From Bacteroidota bacterium (GTDB lineage: Bacteria > Bacteroidota > Bacteroidia > B-17B0 > Aurantibacillaceae): 64,000 bases of DNA. The notes beneath the pieces were generated by a model. The model did no database searches. It saw nothing but the letters and a program-made list of their open reading frames with translations, and was not told the origin of the DNA. Both the position numbers and the translations under genes were made by a program. Positions 9,520-17,863 of this stretch are shown piece by piece. How positions within the stretch are numbered: the stretch's first letter is position 1; each line of letters opens with the position of its first letter. The DNA lies in contig JADJSH010000009.1 of assembly GCA_016711805.1 (NCBI GenBank), positions 124,001-188,000 of the forward strand. The letters are read 5' to 3'.

Positions 9520-10022
9520 ATGGTAAATGAGTACGTCATACTAGTTGATGAACAAGATAATGATATTGGCGTGATGGAAAAAATGCAGGCACATCAAGAA
9601 GGATTGTTACACCGTGCGTTTTCAGTGTTTATTTTTAATGATAAAGATGAGTTATTATTACAGCAACGAGCTTTATCAAAATACCAAGCGCTGGTTTGTG
9701 GACCAATACATGTTGTTCTCACCCTCGTCCAAACGAAACTATAAAAGATGCTGCAAATCGTCGTTTGTTTGAAGAAATGGGAATGAGTTGTGTTTTAAAA
9801 ATTAGAACAAATTTTATTTATAAAACGCCCTTTGAAAATGGTTTAACTGAACACGAGTTAGATTATGTGTTATTAGGAACCTCGAATCAAAATCCAAGTA
9901 TTAATAGAGAAGAGGTTGAAAATTATAAATGGATGTTGATGTCTGATATCAAAAATGATATTTTCTTAAATCCAAACCAATATACATCTTGGTTTAAAAT
10001 TGCTTTAGAAAAAGTGTTTTAA
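9520..10022 (+). pseudogene. idi: Isopentenyl-diphosphate delta-isomerase type 1, split by a one-base deletion
   Basis: The enzyme interconverts IPP and DMAPP. The first reading frame gives residues 1-57 (MVNEYVILVDEQDND, LLHRAFSVFIFN, LLLQQRALSKY) and then runs out of family. From about 9687 the family continues one frame over as SAGLWTNTCCSHPRP, with the catalytic Cys, then RRLFEEMG, the catalytic-Glu region HELDYVLLG, and EVENYKWM to the stop at 10022. Restoring one base after CA at 9685-9686 rebuilds the expected KYHSAGLWTNTCCSHP. The site is not a homopolymer. It is either a real inactivating mutation or a sequence error; all other motifs are intact, so any decay is recent. It is the last gene of the crtI-crtB-idi unit. 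Confidence 0.85.
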
Positions 10023-10138
10023 GCGAAAATTCTTCGTTTTAAATTATTACACACATTATTCGTATTTATTTTAACAAAATAATTTTCAAGTAATTGATAA
10101 TCAATAAATTAATTATTTTTTTCTTTCAGATAATTCCT

Positions 10139-10146
10139 TATTTTTG
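10139..10146 (+). promoter_or_regulatory. Predicted -7 promoter element (TATTTTTG) for the pyrophosphatase gene
   Basis: It matches TAnnTTTG 23 bases before the ATG at 10170, in a very AT-rich 147-bp gap after idi. It suggests the pyrophosphatase gene has its own promoter. Confidence 0.5.
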
Positions 10147-10169
10147 CACCCTTAATTTTAATAAAACAT

Positions 10170-12938
10170 ATGAACGATTTAGTAATTTACATGATTCCAT
10201 TATTAGGAGTCCTAGGATTAGTGGTAATGGCAATTAAATCTGCTTGGGTTAGTAAGCAAGATGCCGGAGATAAAAACATGCAAGAGTTAGCTGGTTATAT
10301 AGCTGATGGTGCTATGGCTTTCTTAAAAGCAGAATGGAAAGTGTTAAGTATTTTCGTTGTATTTGCAGCGGCTTTATTAGCATATTCTGGAACAATTCAT
10401 GAAGTAAATGGTAAAGAAATCCACTCAAGTTGGATTATCTGTATTGCTTTTATAATAGGAGCTGTGTTCTCTGCAACTGCAGGATACATTGGTATGAAAG
10501 TAGCTACTAAAGCTAACGTTCGTACAACTCAAGCAGCTCGTACAAGTTTAAAACAAGCTTTAAAAGTATCATTTACTGGTGGTACAGTAATGGGCTTAGG
10601 TGTTGCTGGTTTAGCAATTTTAGGTTTAGGTGGTTTATTTATCGCTTTCTTAGGGATCTTCGGAGATTTAGGAGAGAATACTGTAAAAACGGCTATCGAA
10701 GTATTAACTGGTTTTTCTTTAGGAGCTGAGTCAATTGCTTTATTTGCGCGTGTTGGTGGTGGTATTTATACTAAGGCTGCTGACGTTGGTGCTGATTTAG
10801 TAGGTAAAGTTGAAGCAGGTATTCCTGAAGATGACGTTCGTAACCCTGCAACTATTGCCGATAACGTAGGTGATAACGTAGGTGACGTTGCTGGTATGGG
10901 TGCCGATTTATTTGGTTCTTATGTAGCAACTATTTTAGCAACAATGGTATTAGGTCAAGAAATTGATGCATCTACTGATGCTTTCGGTGGAATGTCTCCA
11001 ATTTTATTACCAATGGTAATTTGTGGTTTAGGTATTATTTTCTCTATCGTTGGTACTTGGTTTGTAACTATTAAAGATGATAAATCAAATGTACAAAACG
11101 CATTAAATATGGGTAACTGGGCATCAATGGCATTAACGGTTGTTGCTTCTTATTTTATCGTGATGTGGATGTTACCTGATGGCGATATCGTTTTACGTGA
11201 TGCTACCTTCACTAAAATGGGTGTATTTATGGCTATTTTAGTTGGTACAGTTGTAGGTGCAATTATGAGTATTGTTACTGAGTATTACACAGCAATGGGT
11301 AAAGCTCCAGTATTATCTATTATTCAACAATCATCTACAGGACACGCTACTAACATTATTGGTGGGTTATCTGTAGGTATGAAATCAACAGTTATTCCTA
11401 TCTTAACTTTAGCTGGTGGTATTATGGGTTCATATTATTTTGCTGGTTTATATGGTGTGGCTATTGCCGCAGCTGGTATGATGGCAACTACAGCGATGCA
11501 ATTAGCTATTGATGCATTCGGTCCAATTGCTGATAATGCAGGTGGTATTGCAGAGATGAGTCAATTACCGCCAGAAGTTCGTGAGCGTACAGATAATTTA
11601 GATGCAGTTGGTAATACAACAGCAGCTACTGGAAAAGGATTTGCAATTGCATCAGCAGCTTTAACATCATTAGCATTATTTGCTGCTTTCGTAGGTATTG
11701 CTGGAATTGATGCGATTGATATTTATAAAGCACCAGTATTAGCAGGTTTATTTGTAGGTGGTATGATTCCATTTATTTTCTCTGCATTATGTATTCAAGC
11801 GGTTGGTAAAGCGGCAATGGACATGGTACAAGAAGTTCGTCGTCAGTTCCGTGAAATTCCAGGAATTATGGAATACAAAGCAAAACCTGAATACGAAAAA
11901 TGTGTAGCTATTTCTACTAAAGCATCTATCCGCGAAATGATGATGCCAGGTGCTATTGCTTTAATTACACCTTTGATTGTCGGTTTCGTATTCGGACCAG
12001 AAGTATTAGGTGGTTTATTAGCAGGTGTTACTGTATCTGGAGTGTTAATGGGTATTTTCCAGTCTAACGCTGGTGGTGCTTGGGATAACGCTAAAAAATC
12101 TTTTGAGAAAGGTGTTTTAATTAATGGTGAGATGTTCTACAAAAAATCTGAACCACACAAAGCATCAGTTACTGGTGATACAGTTGGTGATCCATTTAAA
12201 GATACATCAGGACCTTCAATGAATATCTTAATTAAATTAATGTCTATCGTGTCTTTAGTAATTGCGCCATATATCGCCGTTAACATGAATGAAACGAAAG
12301 CATGTTGCGTAACTGAAGAAATTATTAAGTGTAACATTAACGGACAAGAATATACTTGCACTAGCAAAGCTCAATGCGATAGCATTATGAATGCTAACAA
12401 AAAAGACATTGCTGAATTAGTTGGTATGTTCAATATTGATGGCGCTCACTCTGCAGTTGATTTCAGTATCAAACATATTGTAACTAACACTAAAGGTTCT
12501 GCTTTAATTGATAGTGGTTGGGTTAACTTACAAAACGAAGGAACTAAAATCTTCGTTCAAATTGCAGCTAGCAGCTTAAATACACAAAGCGCAGATCGTG
12601 ATGAGCATATCAAGGGACCGGACTTTTTTGATGCGGCTAAATTTCCTAAAATGACTTTTGAAGCTTCTGAAATTGTAAAAGATACAACAGGTATGGCTTA
12701 TAGCTATGTTGCTAAAGGTAAATTAACAATTAAAGGAATTGCAAAAGATGCTGAAGTTAAATTTAACTATATGGGAGTTGAAGATAAAGACATGGGAGAA
12801 TATGGTAAATTTAAAGTAGGTGGATTTGAAGGTGTAACCGTAATTGACCGTACACAATATGGTATTGGTGGTGCAGGTGGTTTAGGTGAAAACGTAACAA
12901 TCAACATTACTTTAGAAGTAATGCAGCCGATTAAATAA
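10170..12938 (+). CDS. hppA: Membrane-bound ion-pumping pyrophosphatase fused to a C-terminal YceI domain
   Basis: Of 922 residues, about 1-708 form a complete multi-span membrane pyrophosphatase that couples PPi hydrolysis to Na+ or H+ export. Visible are GGGIYTKAADVGADLVGKVE, the PPi/Mg site DNVGDNVGDVAGMGAD near residue 231 and the second acidic site DAFGPIADNAGG. GNTTAA at 481-486 has Ala where K+-independent forms have Lys, so a K+-dependent type is expected. After the last span comes a linker (about 709-750) with five Cys. Residues about 752-921 form a YceI domain (FNIDGAHSAVDFSIKHI, HIKGPDFFDAAKFPKMTFEA, KGKLTIKGI). Family topology places both termini outside the cytoplasm, where YceI proteins normally work. 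No signal peptide or plausible start lies at the junction, so the fusion looks genuine. Codon use is strongly biased, suggesting high expression. Confidence 0.93.
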   Translation: MNDLVIYMIPLLGVLGLVVMAIKSAWVSKQDAGDKNMQELAGYIADGAMAFLKAEWKVLSIFVVFAAALLAYSGTIHEVNGKEIHSSWIICIAFIIGAVFSATAGYIGMKVATKANVRTTQAARTSLKQALKVSFTGGTVMGLGVAGLAILGLGGLFIAFLGIFGDLGENTVKTAIEVLTGFSLGAESIALFARVGGGIYTKAADVGADLVGKVEAGIPEDDVRNPATIADNVGDNVGDVAGMGADLFGSYVATILATMVLGQEIDASTDAFGGMSPILLPMVICGLGIIFSIVGTWFVTIKDDKSNVQNALNMGNWASMALTVVASYFIVMWMLPDGDIVLRDATFTKMGVFMAILVGTVVGAIMSIVTEYYTAMGKAPVLSIIQQSSTGHATNIIGGLSVGMKSTVIPILTLAGGIMGSYYFAGLYGVAIAAAGMMATTAMQLAIDAFGPIADNAGGIAEMSQLPPEVRERTDNLDAVGNTTAATGKGFAIASAALTSLALFAAFVGIAGIDAIDIYKAPVLAGLFVGGMIPFIFSALCIQAVGKAAMDMVQEVRRQFREIPGIMEYKAKPEYEKCVAISTKASIREMMMPGAIALITPLIVGFVFGPEVLGGLLAGVTVSGVLMGIFQSNAGGAWDNAKKSFEKGVLINGEMFYKKSEPHKASVTGDTVGDPFKDTSGPSMNILIKLMSIVSLVIAPYIAVNMNETKACCVTEEIIKCNINGQEYTCTSKAQCDSIMNANKKDIAELVGMFNIDGAHSAVDFSIKHIVTNTKGSALIDSGWVNLQNEGTKIFVQIAASSLNTQSADRDEHIKGPDFFDAAKFPKMTFEASEIVKDTTGMAYSYVAKGKLTIKGIAKDAEVKFNYMGVEDKDMGEYGKFKVGGFEGVTVIDRTQYGIGGAGGLGENVTINITLEVMQPIK

Positions 12939-12956
12939 TTTCGGTTTCTAAATATT

Positions 12957-12990
12957 AAAAGCCTGTTTACGAAAGTAGACTGGCTTTTTT
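12957..12990 (+). terminator. Intrinsic terminator after the pyrophosphatase gene
   Basis: The outer stem AAAAGCC/GGCTTTT is extended by a mostly paired inner stem around a GAAA loop and followed by a T-run. It begins 19 bases after the stop codon. Confidence 0.75.
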
Positions 12991-13038
12991 ATTTACATTA
13001 GTAACCCCATTCCTATTTATTAAAGCTTAGCTTTACAT

Positions 13039-14085
13039 ATGAGCGATGAAGCAAAAGGTCCTAGGCGTGTAAGGTATAATGGCACGCATCCAAAAACGTT
13101 TAAAGACAAATACAAGGAACTAAATCCAGAGAATTATTTGGAGGACGTGGAGAAAATTATGCAGCAAGGTAAAACGCCTGCTGGTATGCACCGTTCAATT
13201 TGTGTAACAGAAATAATGGAGTTTTTGAAAGTTGTCCCCGGACAAGTTGGTTTGGATGCTACGCTCGGTTACGGAGGGCATAGTTTAGAGATCTTAAAAT
13301 GTTTGCCGCCTCATGGAATGTTATATGCCATGGACGTTGATCCCTTTGAATTACCAAGAACAGAAGCTCGTTTATTAGCATTAGGTTTTGGAGAAAAAGA
13401 AATTGTTTTCAAAAAAATGAATTTCTCTGAAATTGATAAAGTGGCTTTAGAATCTGGTCCTTTAGATTTCGTATTAGCAGATTTGGGCGTATCCTCTATG
13501 CAAATTGATAATCCTGAAAGAGGCTTTTCGTTTAAGATTGATGGGCCATTGGATTTAAGATTAAATCCTACAACAGGTAAATCAGCAGCAGCTCTTTTAA
13601 AAATAATTGCTCCACGCAAATTAGCTGAAGTATTATATGAAAATTCAGATGAACCACATTACGAAGTGATTACGCTAGCCATTATGGCTAAAATAGCTGA
13701 GGGTATTGCGATTACTACTACCACGCATTTACGAGAAACGATTACTGAAGCGTTGGTATATTTACCAGAAGCCACTCGCAAGGAAGAAATTAAAAAATCT
13801 TGTCAACGTTGTTTTCAAGCATTAAGAATAGAAGTAAATAATGAGTTTGGTGTATTAGATTCTTTTTTAGAAAAACTACCTTATGTGCTTGCTCCAAATG
13901 CCAGAGTAGCTATTTTGTCTTTTCATTCGGGTGAAGATAGGCGAGTGAAGAAGTCTTTTCAATCGTTATCTCGTGCAGGTATTTACTCGGAAGTAGCGCC
14001 AGATATTATTCGTGCATCTGCGGATGAATGTTATACAAATCCTAGAGCTCGTTCTGCAAAATTACGTTGGGCGATAAAGAGTTAA
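13039..14085 (+). CDS. rsmH: RsmH/MraW-family rRNA (cytosine-N4) methyltransferase, divergent and outside a dcw cluster
   Basis: This 348-residue SAM-dependent methyltransferase belongs to the family that N4-methylates C1402 of 16S rRNA. The SAM loop LDATLGYGGHS is at residues 72-82. ADLGVSSMQIDNPERGFSF, DGPLDLRL, the helical insert, ILSFHSGEDRRVK and a terminal NPRARSAKLR all match RsmH. Unusual points are a roughly 45-residue charged N-terminal extension before the first family segment and HRSICVTEIMEF where RsmH normally has an H-x-PVLL motif. The neighbours are not mraZ/ftsL/ftsI, so this may be a second, divergent family member and the rsmH symbol is provisional. Confidence 0.8.
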   Translation: MSDEAKGPRRVRYNGTHPKTFKDKYKELNPENYLEDVEKIMQQGKTPAGMHRSICVTEIMEFLKVVPGQVGLDATLGYGGHSLEILKCLPPHGMLYAMDVDPFELPRTEARLLALGFGEKEIVFKKMNFSEIDKVALESGPLDFVLADLGVSSMQIDNPERGFSFKIDGPLDLRLNPTTGKSAAALLKIIAPRKLAEVLYENSDEPHYEVITLAIMAKIAEGIAITTTTHLRETITEALVYLPEATRKEEIKKSCQRCFQALRIEVNNEFGVLDSFLEKLPYVLAPNARVAILSFHSGEDRRVKKSFQSLSRAGIYSEVAPDIIRASADECYTNPRARSAKLRWAIKS

Positions 14086-14130
14086 TTTTATGTCTAATTC
14101 TTAATATTCTTAAAAAATTGCTATATTTAA

Positions 14131-14754
14131 TTGAGCCAAATAACTTTCCGAATAAAGCATCTATATCGTTTGTTGTTCTTATGCTGCTGTGTTTTTATAC
14201 AGTTGAGAGCTAATGCCCAAAAAACAAATCATTTTGATTCTATTCAAAATATTTTGAAAATTCAAAAAAACGAACTTGCTAAAGCTAAATTACTAAATCA
14301 ACTAAGTATTGAATTTAAGAATAAGAACGAATACAAAGACGTTATAAAATATGGTAACGAGGCCAGATTATTATTAGAAAATTATATTTCTGATATTAAA
14401 AATGACGAAGAAATATCAGAAGTTAAAAAAGTATTATCTGAATCTTACATAAATTTAGGTGACGCGTATTTAAATAGGGGCGACTACGATATTGCTTTAA
14501 CTAATTTCAATAGATCGTTGCAAATACATGAATTGTTAAAAGATAAGCAAGCAGTTGGCAGAGATTATAACAACATTGGCTATGCTTATCAGAAAAAAGG
14601 AGATTTTTCTTTGGCTTTACAAATGCTAGAAGAAGCGATCATTATTCATGAGGAAAATAATGATAAGGAAGGTTTAGCGATCGCATATAATAATATAGGC
14701 TTGGTATATTGGAATCAAAGTGATTTTGCTGCCGCCTTGAAAGAATTTTTTTAA
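14131..14754 (+). CDS. N-terminal TPR part of a hybrid histidine kinase, cut off by a frameshift
   Basis: This is the secreted-sensor half of a protein that continues in the next frame. The start is TTG at 14131: a TAA sits directly before it in frame, no Met follows for 30 residues, and the sequence from TTG is a good signal peptide (MSQITFRIKHLYRLLFLCCC, then a small-residue cleavage site at RANAQ). TPR units begin at about residue 85. The frame stops at 14752-14754 after GAA TTT TTT TAA, in a run of seven T (14746-14752). With six T the frame would read on through another TPR into the kinase gene. See the following feature for the rest. Confidence 0.8.
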   Translation: MSQITFRIKHLYRLLFLCCCVFIQLRANAQKTNHFDSIQNILKIQKNELAKAKLLNQLSIEFKNKNEYKDVIKYGNEARLLLENYISDIKNDEEISEVKKVLSESYINLGDAYLNRGDYDIALTNFNRSLQIHELLKDKQAVGRDYNNIGYAYQKKGDFSLALQMLEEAIIIHEENNDKEGLAIAYNNIGLVYWNQSDFAAALKEFF

Positions 14755-17200
14755 AGCCTTAAAAATATTTGAAGAAATAGGGAATAAGACTCGCCTAGCA
14801 AAATGCTATAATAATATTGGGAACATAAATGTCAGTCAGGCTAATTACCCTGAAGCATTAAAGTATTATTTTTTATCTATAAAAATTGCCGAACAATTAC
14901 AAAATAAAATTGATTTGGGTTTTACATACAATAATATTGGAATGGTGTATGTGCAGCAAAATAAAACTGATGAAGCTATACAGTTTTTTGAAAAATCACT
15001 CGCTATTTGCCAAAGTATTGGAGATAAAGAAGGGATAGGAACTTCATATTTAAATATGGGTGCAATCTATCAGGATAAAAAACAATTTTACGATGCCAAT
15101 GCTAATTATTTTAAAGCTCTTGAGATTTACGAAACCATTGGAGATGGTGCAGGAGCTATTTATGCTCATCTAGCTGTTGGTGATATAGCAAGTATCAATA
15201 ATGATATGTCGCAAGCGTTGATTCATTTTGAACAAGCCTTAGAATTGACAAAAAAAACAGGGAATCGAGAGGAGGAAAAAAATATTTATCAACGTTTAAC
15301 GAAAATTTATGCTAGGCAAAAGAACTTCGAAGGGGCTTATAATTATCAGCAATTATATGTAAACTTAAATGACAGTTTATATAATTCTGAGAAAAGCTCG
15401 TTAATTGCAGAAATGAGCACGAAGTATGAGACTGAAAAAAAAGATAAAGAAATTGGTTTGTTAAGTAAGGATAGAGCTTTGCAAGAAGTAAAATTAAGTC
15501 AACAACGAACGATTCGAAATTTTTTAATTATTTCAATGATTATGTTGTTGTTATTGGCGGTACTGATATATAATCGTTACTCTGTTAAATTAAAAACCAA
15601 TTTGTTGATCGAACAAAAAAATGAAGAATTAAAAAAGGCAAAGGATACAGCAGAACAAAGTTTACAAATTCAAGAGCAGTTTTTAGCTAATACCAGTCAT
15701 GAAATTCGCACACCAATGAACGGTATTTTAGGAATGACTCGTCAATTACTGGAAACACCATTAAATACAGAACAAACGGAATATTTAAATGCGATAAAAG
15801 AATCGTCAAATAACTTATTACATGTGGTGAATGATATTTTAGATATTTCTAAAATAAGAGCAGGGAAAATCGTATTTGAAAAAAAAGAATTTCAAATTGT
15901 AGAATTATTTAAATCTCTACAATTTATGTTGCAGCACAAAGCTGATGTGAAGCAAATTTTATTAGAAACAAAAATCGATAATTTGATACCAACTGTTATA
16001 TTAGGTGATACAGTGAGGTTGAATCAAATATTATTGAATTTGGCTGGAAATGCTATCAAGTTTACTGATAAAGGGCACGTCACTATTTCTGCTGAATTAG
16101 TAAGTGATTTTAATAATGAGGTTCGTGTTAAATTTGGAGTAAGCGACACGGGACTTGGAATACCTGATGATAAATTGGATTATGTGTTTGAGTCATTTGC
16201 ACAGGCAGAAGTGCATACGACACGAAAGTATGGAGGTACGGGATTGGGATTAAGTATTTCGAAGTTTTTGGTAGAAAAACAAGGAGGGCATATTACAGTT
16301 ACAAGTAAAGTTAATAAAGGTTCTTGTTTTTCTTTTGATCTTCAATTTGAAAAGGTTGACTTCAATTTATCTACTGCTTCCATGAGCCAAATTACAAAAA
16401 TACCTGAAGGAGTAAATTTAAGTAAGATAAAAGTGTTATTGGTTGAGGATAATATCATTAATCAACGTGTAGCTTTATTTGAATTAAATAAATGGAAAGT
16501 AAGTACTGATGTATCTGAAGATGCTCTTGCTGCTATTGAAAAGTTAAAAACTAATGAGTACACGATTATTTTAATGGATATATCCATGCCGGGCATGGAT
16601 GGTATTGAGGCAACTAAATACATTAGAAATCAACTAACTGAACCAAGTAAAAGTACACCTATTATTGCGATGACTGCCTCTGCTGTTTCTGGCGAAAAGG
16701 AAAGGTGCTTTGAGGCTGGTATGAATGATTATATTTCTAAACCATTTATTCCATTAACTTTTTATAAAAAAATTGTCAAATGGAGTGGCTATGAAGATGT
16801 TAATGACTCAAATGATATTGAGTCTGGAATCAGTGTGCGGACTAAAAGTAACAAATTGATTGATTTAATGATGATACGTGAAAGGGCTAGTGGAGATGTA
16901 GAATATGTTAAAGATATGATTAAAATGTTTATCGATTTAATGCCTGAATATTATAATGAATTAAAAAGCTATCATGATATTAAAAATTGGGAAGAATTAG
17001 GTAAACAAGCACATAAAATGAAAACACCAGTAGCATATTTCGGTGTAGAAGAATTAAGGGAATTGCTTTCTAGTATTGAACTCCAAATATTGAATGAAAC
17101 ATTTAATGAGATAGATATTCAACAAAGAATGGTAACAATTAATGAACTTATTATCAATTCAATTATAGAGTTAAATATTGAATTGGATAGAATCAGTTAA
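14753..17200 (+). CDS. C-terminal part of the hybrid histidine kinase (TPR, HisKA, HATPase, receiver, HPt)
   Basis: Directly after the T-run the family continues as KALKIFEEIGNKTRLAKCY with further TPR units, a membrane span (IRNFLIISMIMLLLLAVLIYN) and a kinase core. The first possible separate start is TTG at 14915. The phospho-accepting His (codon 15698-15700) is in NTSHEIRTPMNGILG. The ATPase has NLAGNAIKFT, VSDTGLGIPDDKLD and YGGTGLGLSISK. A receiver follows with its Asp at 16577-16579 (ILMDISMPGMDG), then an HPt domain with His at 17012-17014 (GKQAHKMKTPVAYFG). Rejoined, the protein would be a complete inner-membrane sensor for a multi-step phosphorelay. No cognate output regulator is adjacent. 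It ends 7 bases from the convergent gene. Confidence 0.85.
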   Translation, partial: KALKIFEEIGNKTRLAKCYNNIGNINVSQANYPEALKYYFLSIKIAEQLQNKIDLGFTYNNIGMVYVQQNKTDEAIQFFEKSLAICQSIGDKEGIGTSYLNMGAIYQDKKQFYDANANYFKALEIYETIGDGAGAIYAHLAVGDIASINNDMSQALIHFEQALELTKKTGNREEEKNIYQRLTKIYARQKNFEGAYNYQQLYVNLNDSLYNSEKSSLIAEMSTKYETEKKDKEIGLLSKDRALQEVKLSQQRTIRNFLIISMIMLLLLAVLIYNRYSVKLKTNLLIEQKNEELKKAKDTAEQSLQIQEQFLANTSHEIRTPMNGILGMTRQLLETPLNTEQTEYLNAIKESSNNLLHVVNDILDISKIRAGKIVFEKKEFQIVELFKSLQFMLQHKADVKQILLETKIDNLIPTVILGDTVRLNQILLNLAGNAIKFTDKGHVTISAELVSDFNNEVRVKFGVSDTGLGIPDDKLDYVFESFAQAEVHTTRKYGGTGLGLSISKFLVEKQGGHITVTSKVNKGSCFSFDLQFEKVDFNLSTASMSQITKIPEGVNLSKIKVLLVEDNIINQRVALFELNKWKVSTDVSEDALAAIEKLKTNEYTIILMDISMPGMDGIEATKYIRNQLTEPSKSTPIIAMTASAVSGEKERCFEAGMNDYISKPFIPLTFYKKIVKWSGYEDVNDSNDIESGISVRTKSNKLIDLMMIRERASGDVEYVKDMIKMFIDLMPEYYNELKSYHDIKNWEELGKQAHKMKTPVAYFGVEELRELLSSIELQILNETFNEIDIQQRMVTINELIINSIIELNIELDRIS

Positions 17201-17207
17201 GATTTGT

Positions 17208-17861
17208 TTACCAAGTAATGCGATTGCCACCGACAATAATAATAGCTTTTATTTTTGGAATTTTAGTTCTAAATAATGTGCGTTGTTCTACTGCTAAACT
17301 AAAGCCAAATTTATCAAAGCCATTGTTGAGTATTTTAAAGTTCCCTTCATCGCTTATAAATTGTTTGGCAATTAAATCGGCTAATTCCTGATAGGAGTAT
17401 AGTTTAACCGGATTGGTTTTAAATTTTTCATCTTCTTTTTCTTTTTTAGAAGGCTTATCTCCTATAAACAAATGGGTGTTGGTTTCAGTGTCTTCTTTAT
17501 CGAAATAGAACTTTTTACCCTTAAAATTTACGCAAGCAATAGAGGTGATATGATAATCAATGAATGCATTTTTATAACCATTAATCTTACACGATTTTTT
17601 AACTTTTTTATTGATTCTAGTTTTATTTTTAGTGTTTGATTCAAATTTGGTGGCTCTTAAAGTTTGGGTGTATTTATCTGATGTTAATTGTAGAGCCCCG
17701 TTATTCTTTAGGGTGTTTTTGACTTTTCTTTCCCTCTTGCTATTGATTTTATCAAGCACTAATTGTTTTAGTAAGTCATAATCAGGATTAACAGGATCAA
17801 AATCTTGTGCTGATAATGATATTGAATAGATAAATGCTGCTATGACTATTATTATTTTCAG
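17208..17861 (-). CDS. Secreted protein of unknown function with a probable CTG start
   Basis: I do not recognise a family. A start at GTG 17759 gives 183 residues, but the open frame continues upstream and encodes a signal peptide (KIIIVIAAFIYSISLSAQ) followed by DFDPVNPDYDLLKQLV. The only start-like codon before it and after the in-frame stop is CTG at 17859-17861, two bases after the stop of the LRR gene. An ATG-to-CTG change or a genuine CTG start are both possible. The mature protein is Lys-rich and ends in FRTKIPKIKAIIIVGGNRITW. Its position directly behind the LRR gene suggests co-expression and perhaps a shared cell-surface role; that is inference. Confidence 0.6.
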   Translation of the reverse strand: MKIIIVIAAFIYSISLSAQDFDPVNPDYDLLKQLVLDKINSKRERKVKNTLKNNGALQLTSDKYTQTLRATKFESNTKNKTRINKKVKKSCKINGYKNAFIDYHITSIACVNFKGKKFYFDKEDTETNTHLFIGDKPSKKEKEDEKFKTNPVKLYSYQELADLIAKQFISDEGNFKILNNGFDKFGFSLAVEQRTLFRTKIPKIKAIIIVGGNRITW

Positions 17862-17863
17862 AA

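Noticed and set aside
9504..9520. Programmed frameshift in idi as a regulatory device
   Set aside because: The break at 9686 has no slippery heptamer or downstream structure that I can see; a plain deletion or sequence error explains it better.
12137..12367. Possible gene boundary between pyrophosphatase and YceI parts
   Set aside because: The frame is continuous and there is no signal peptide or usable start before the YceI segment, so I keep one gene.
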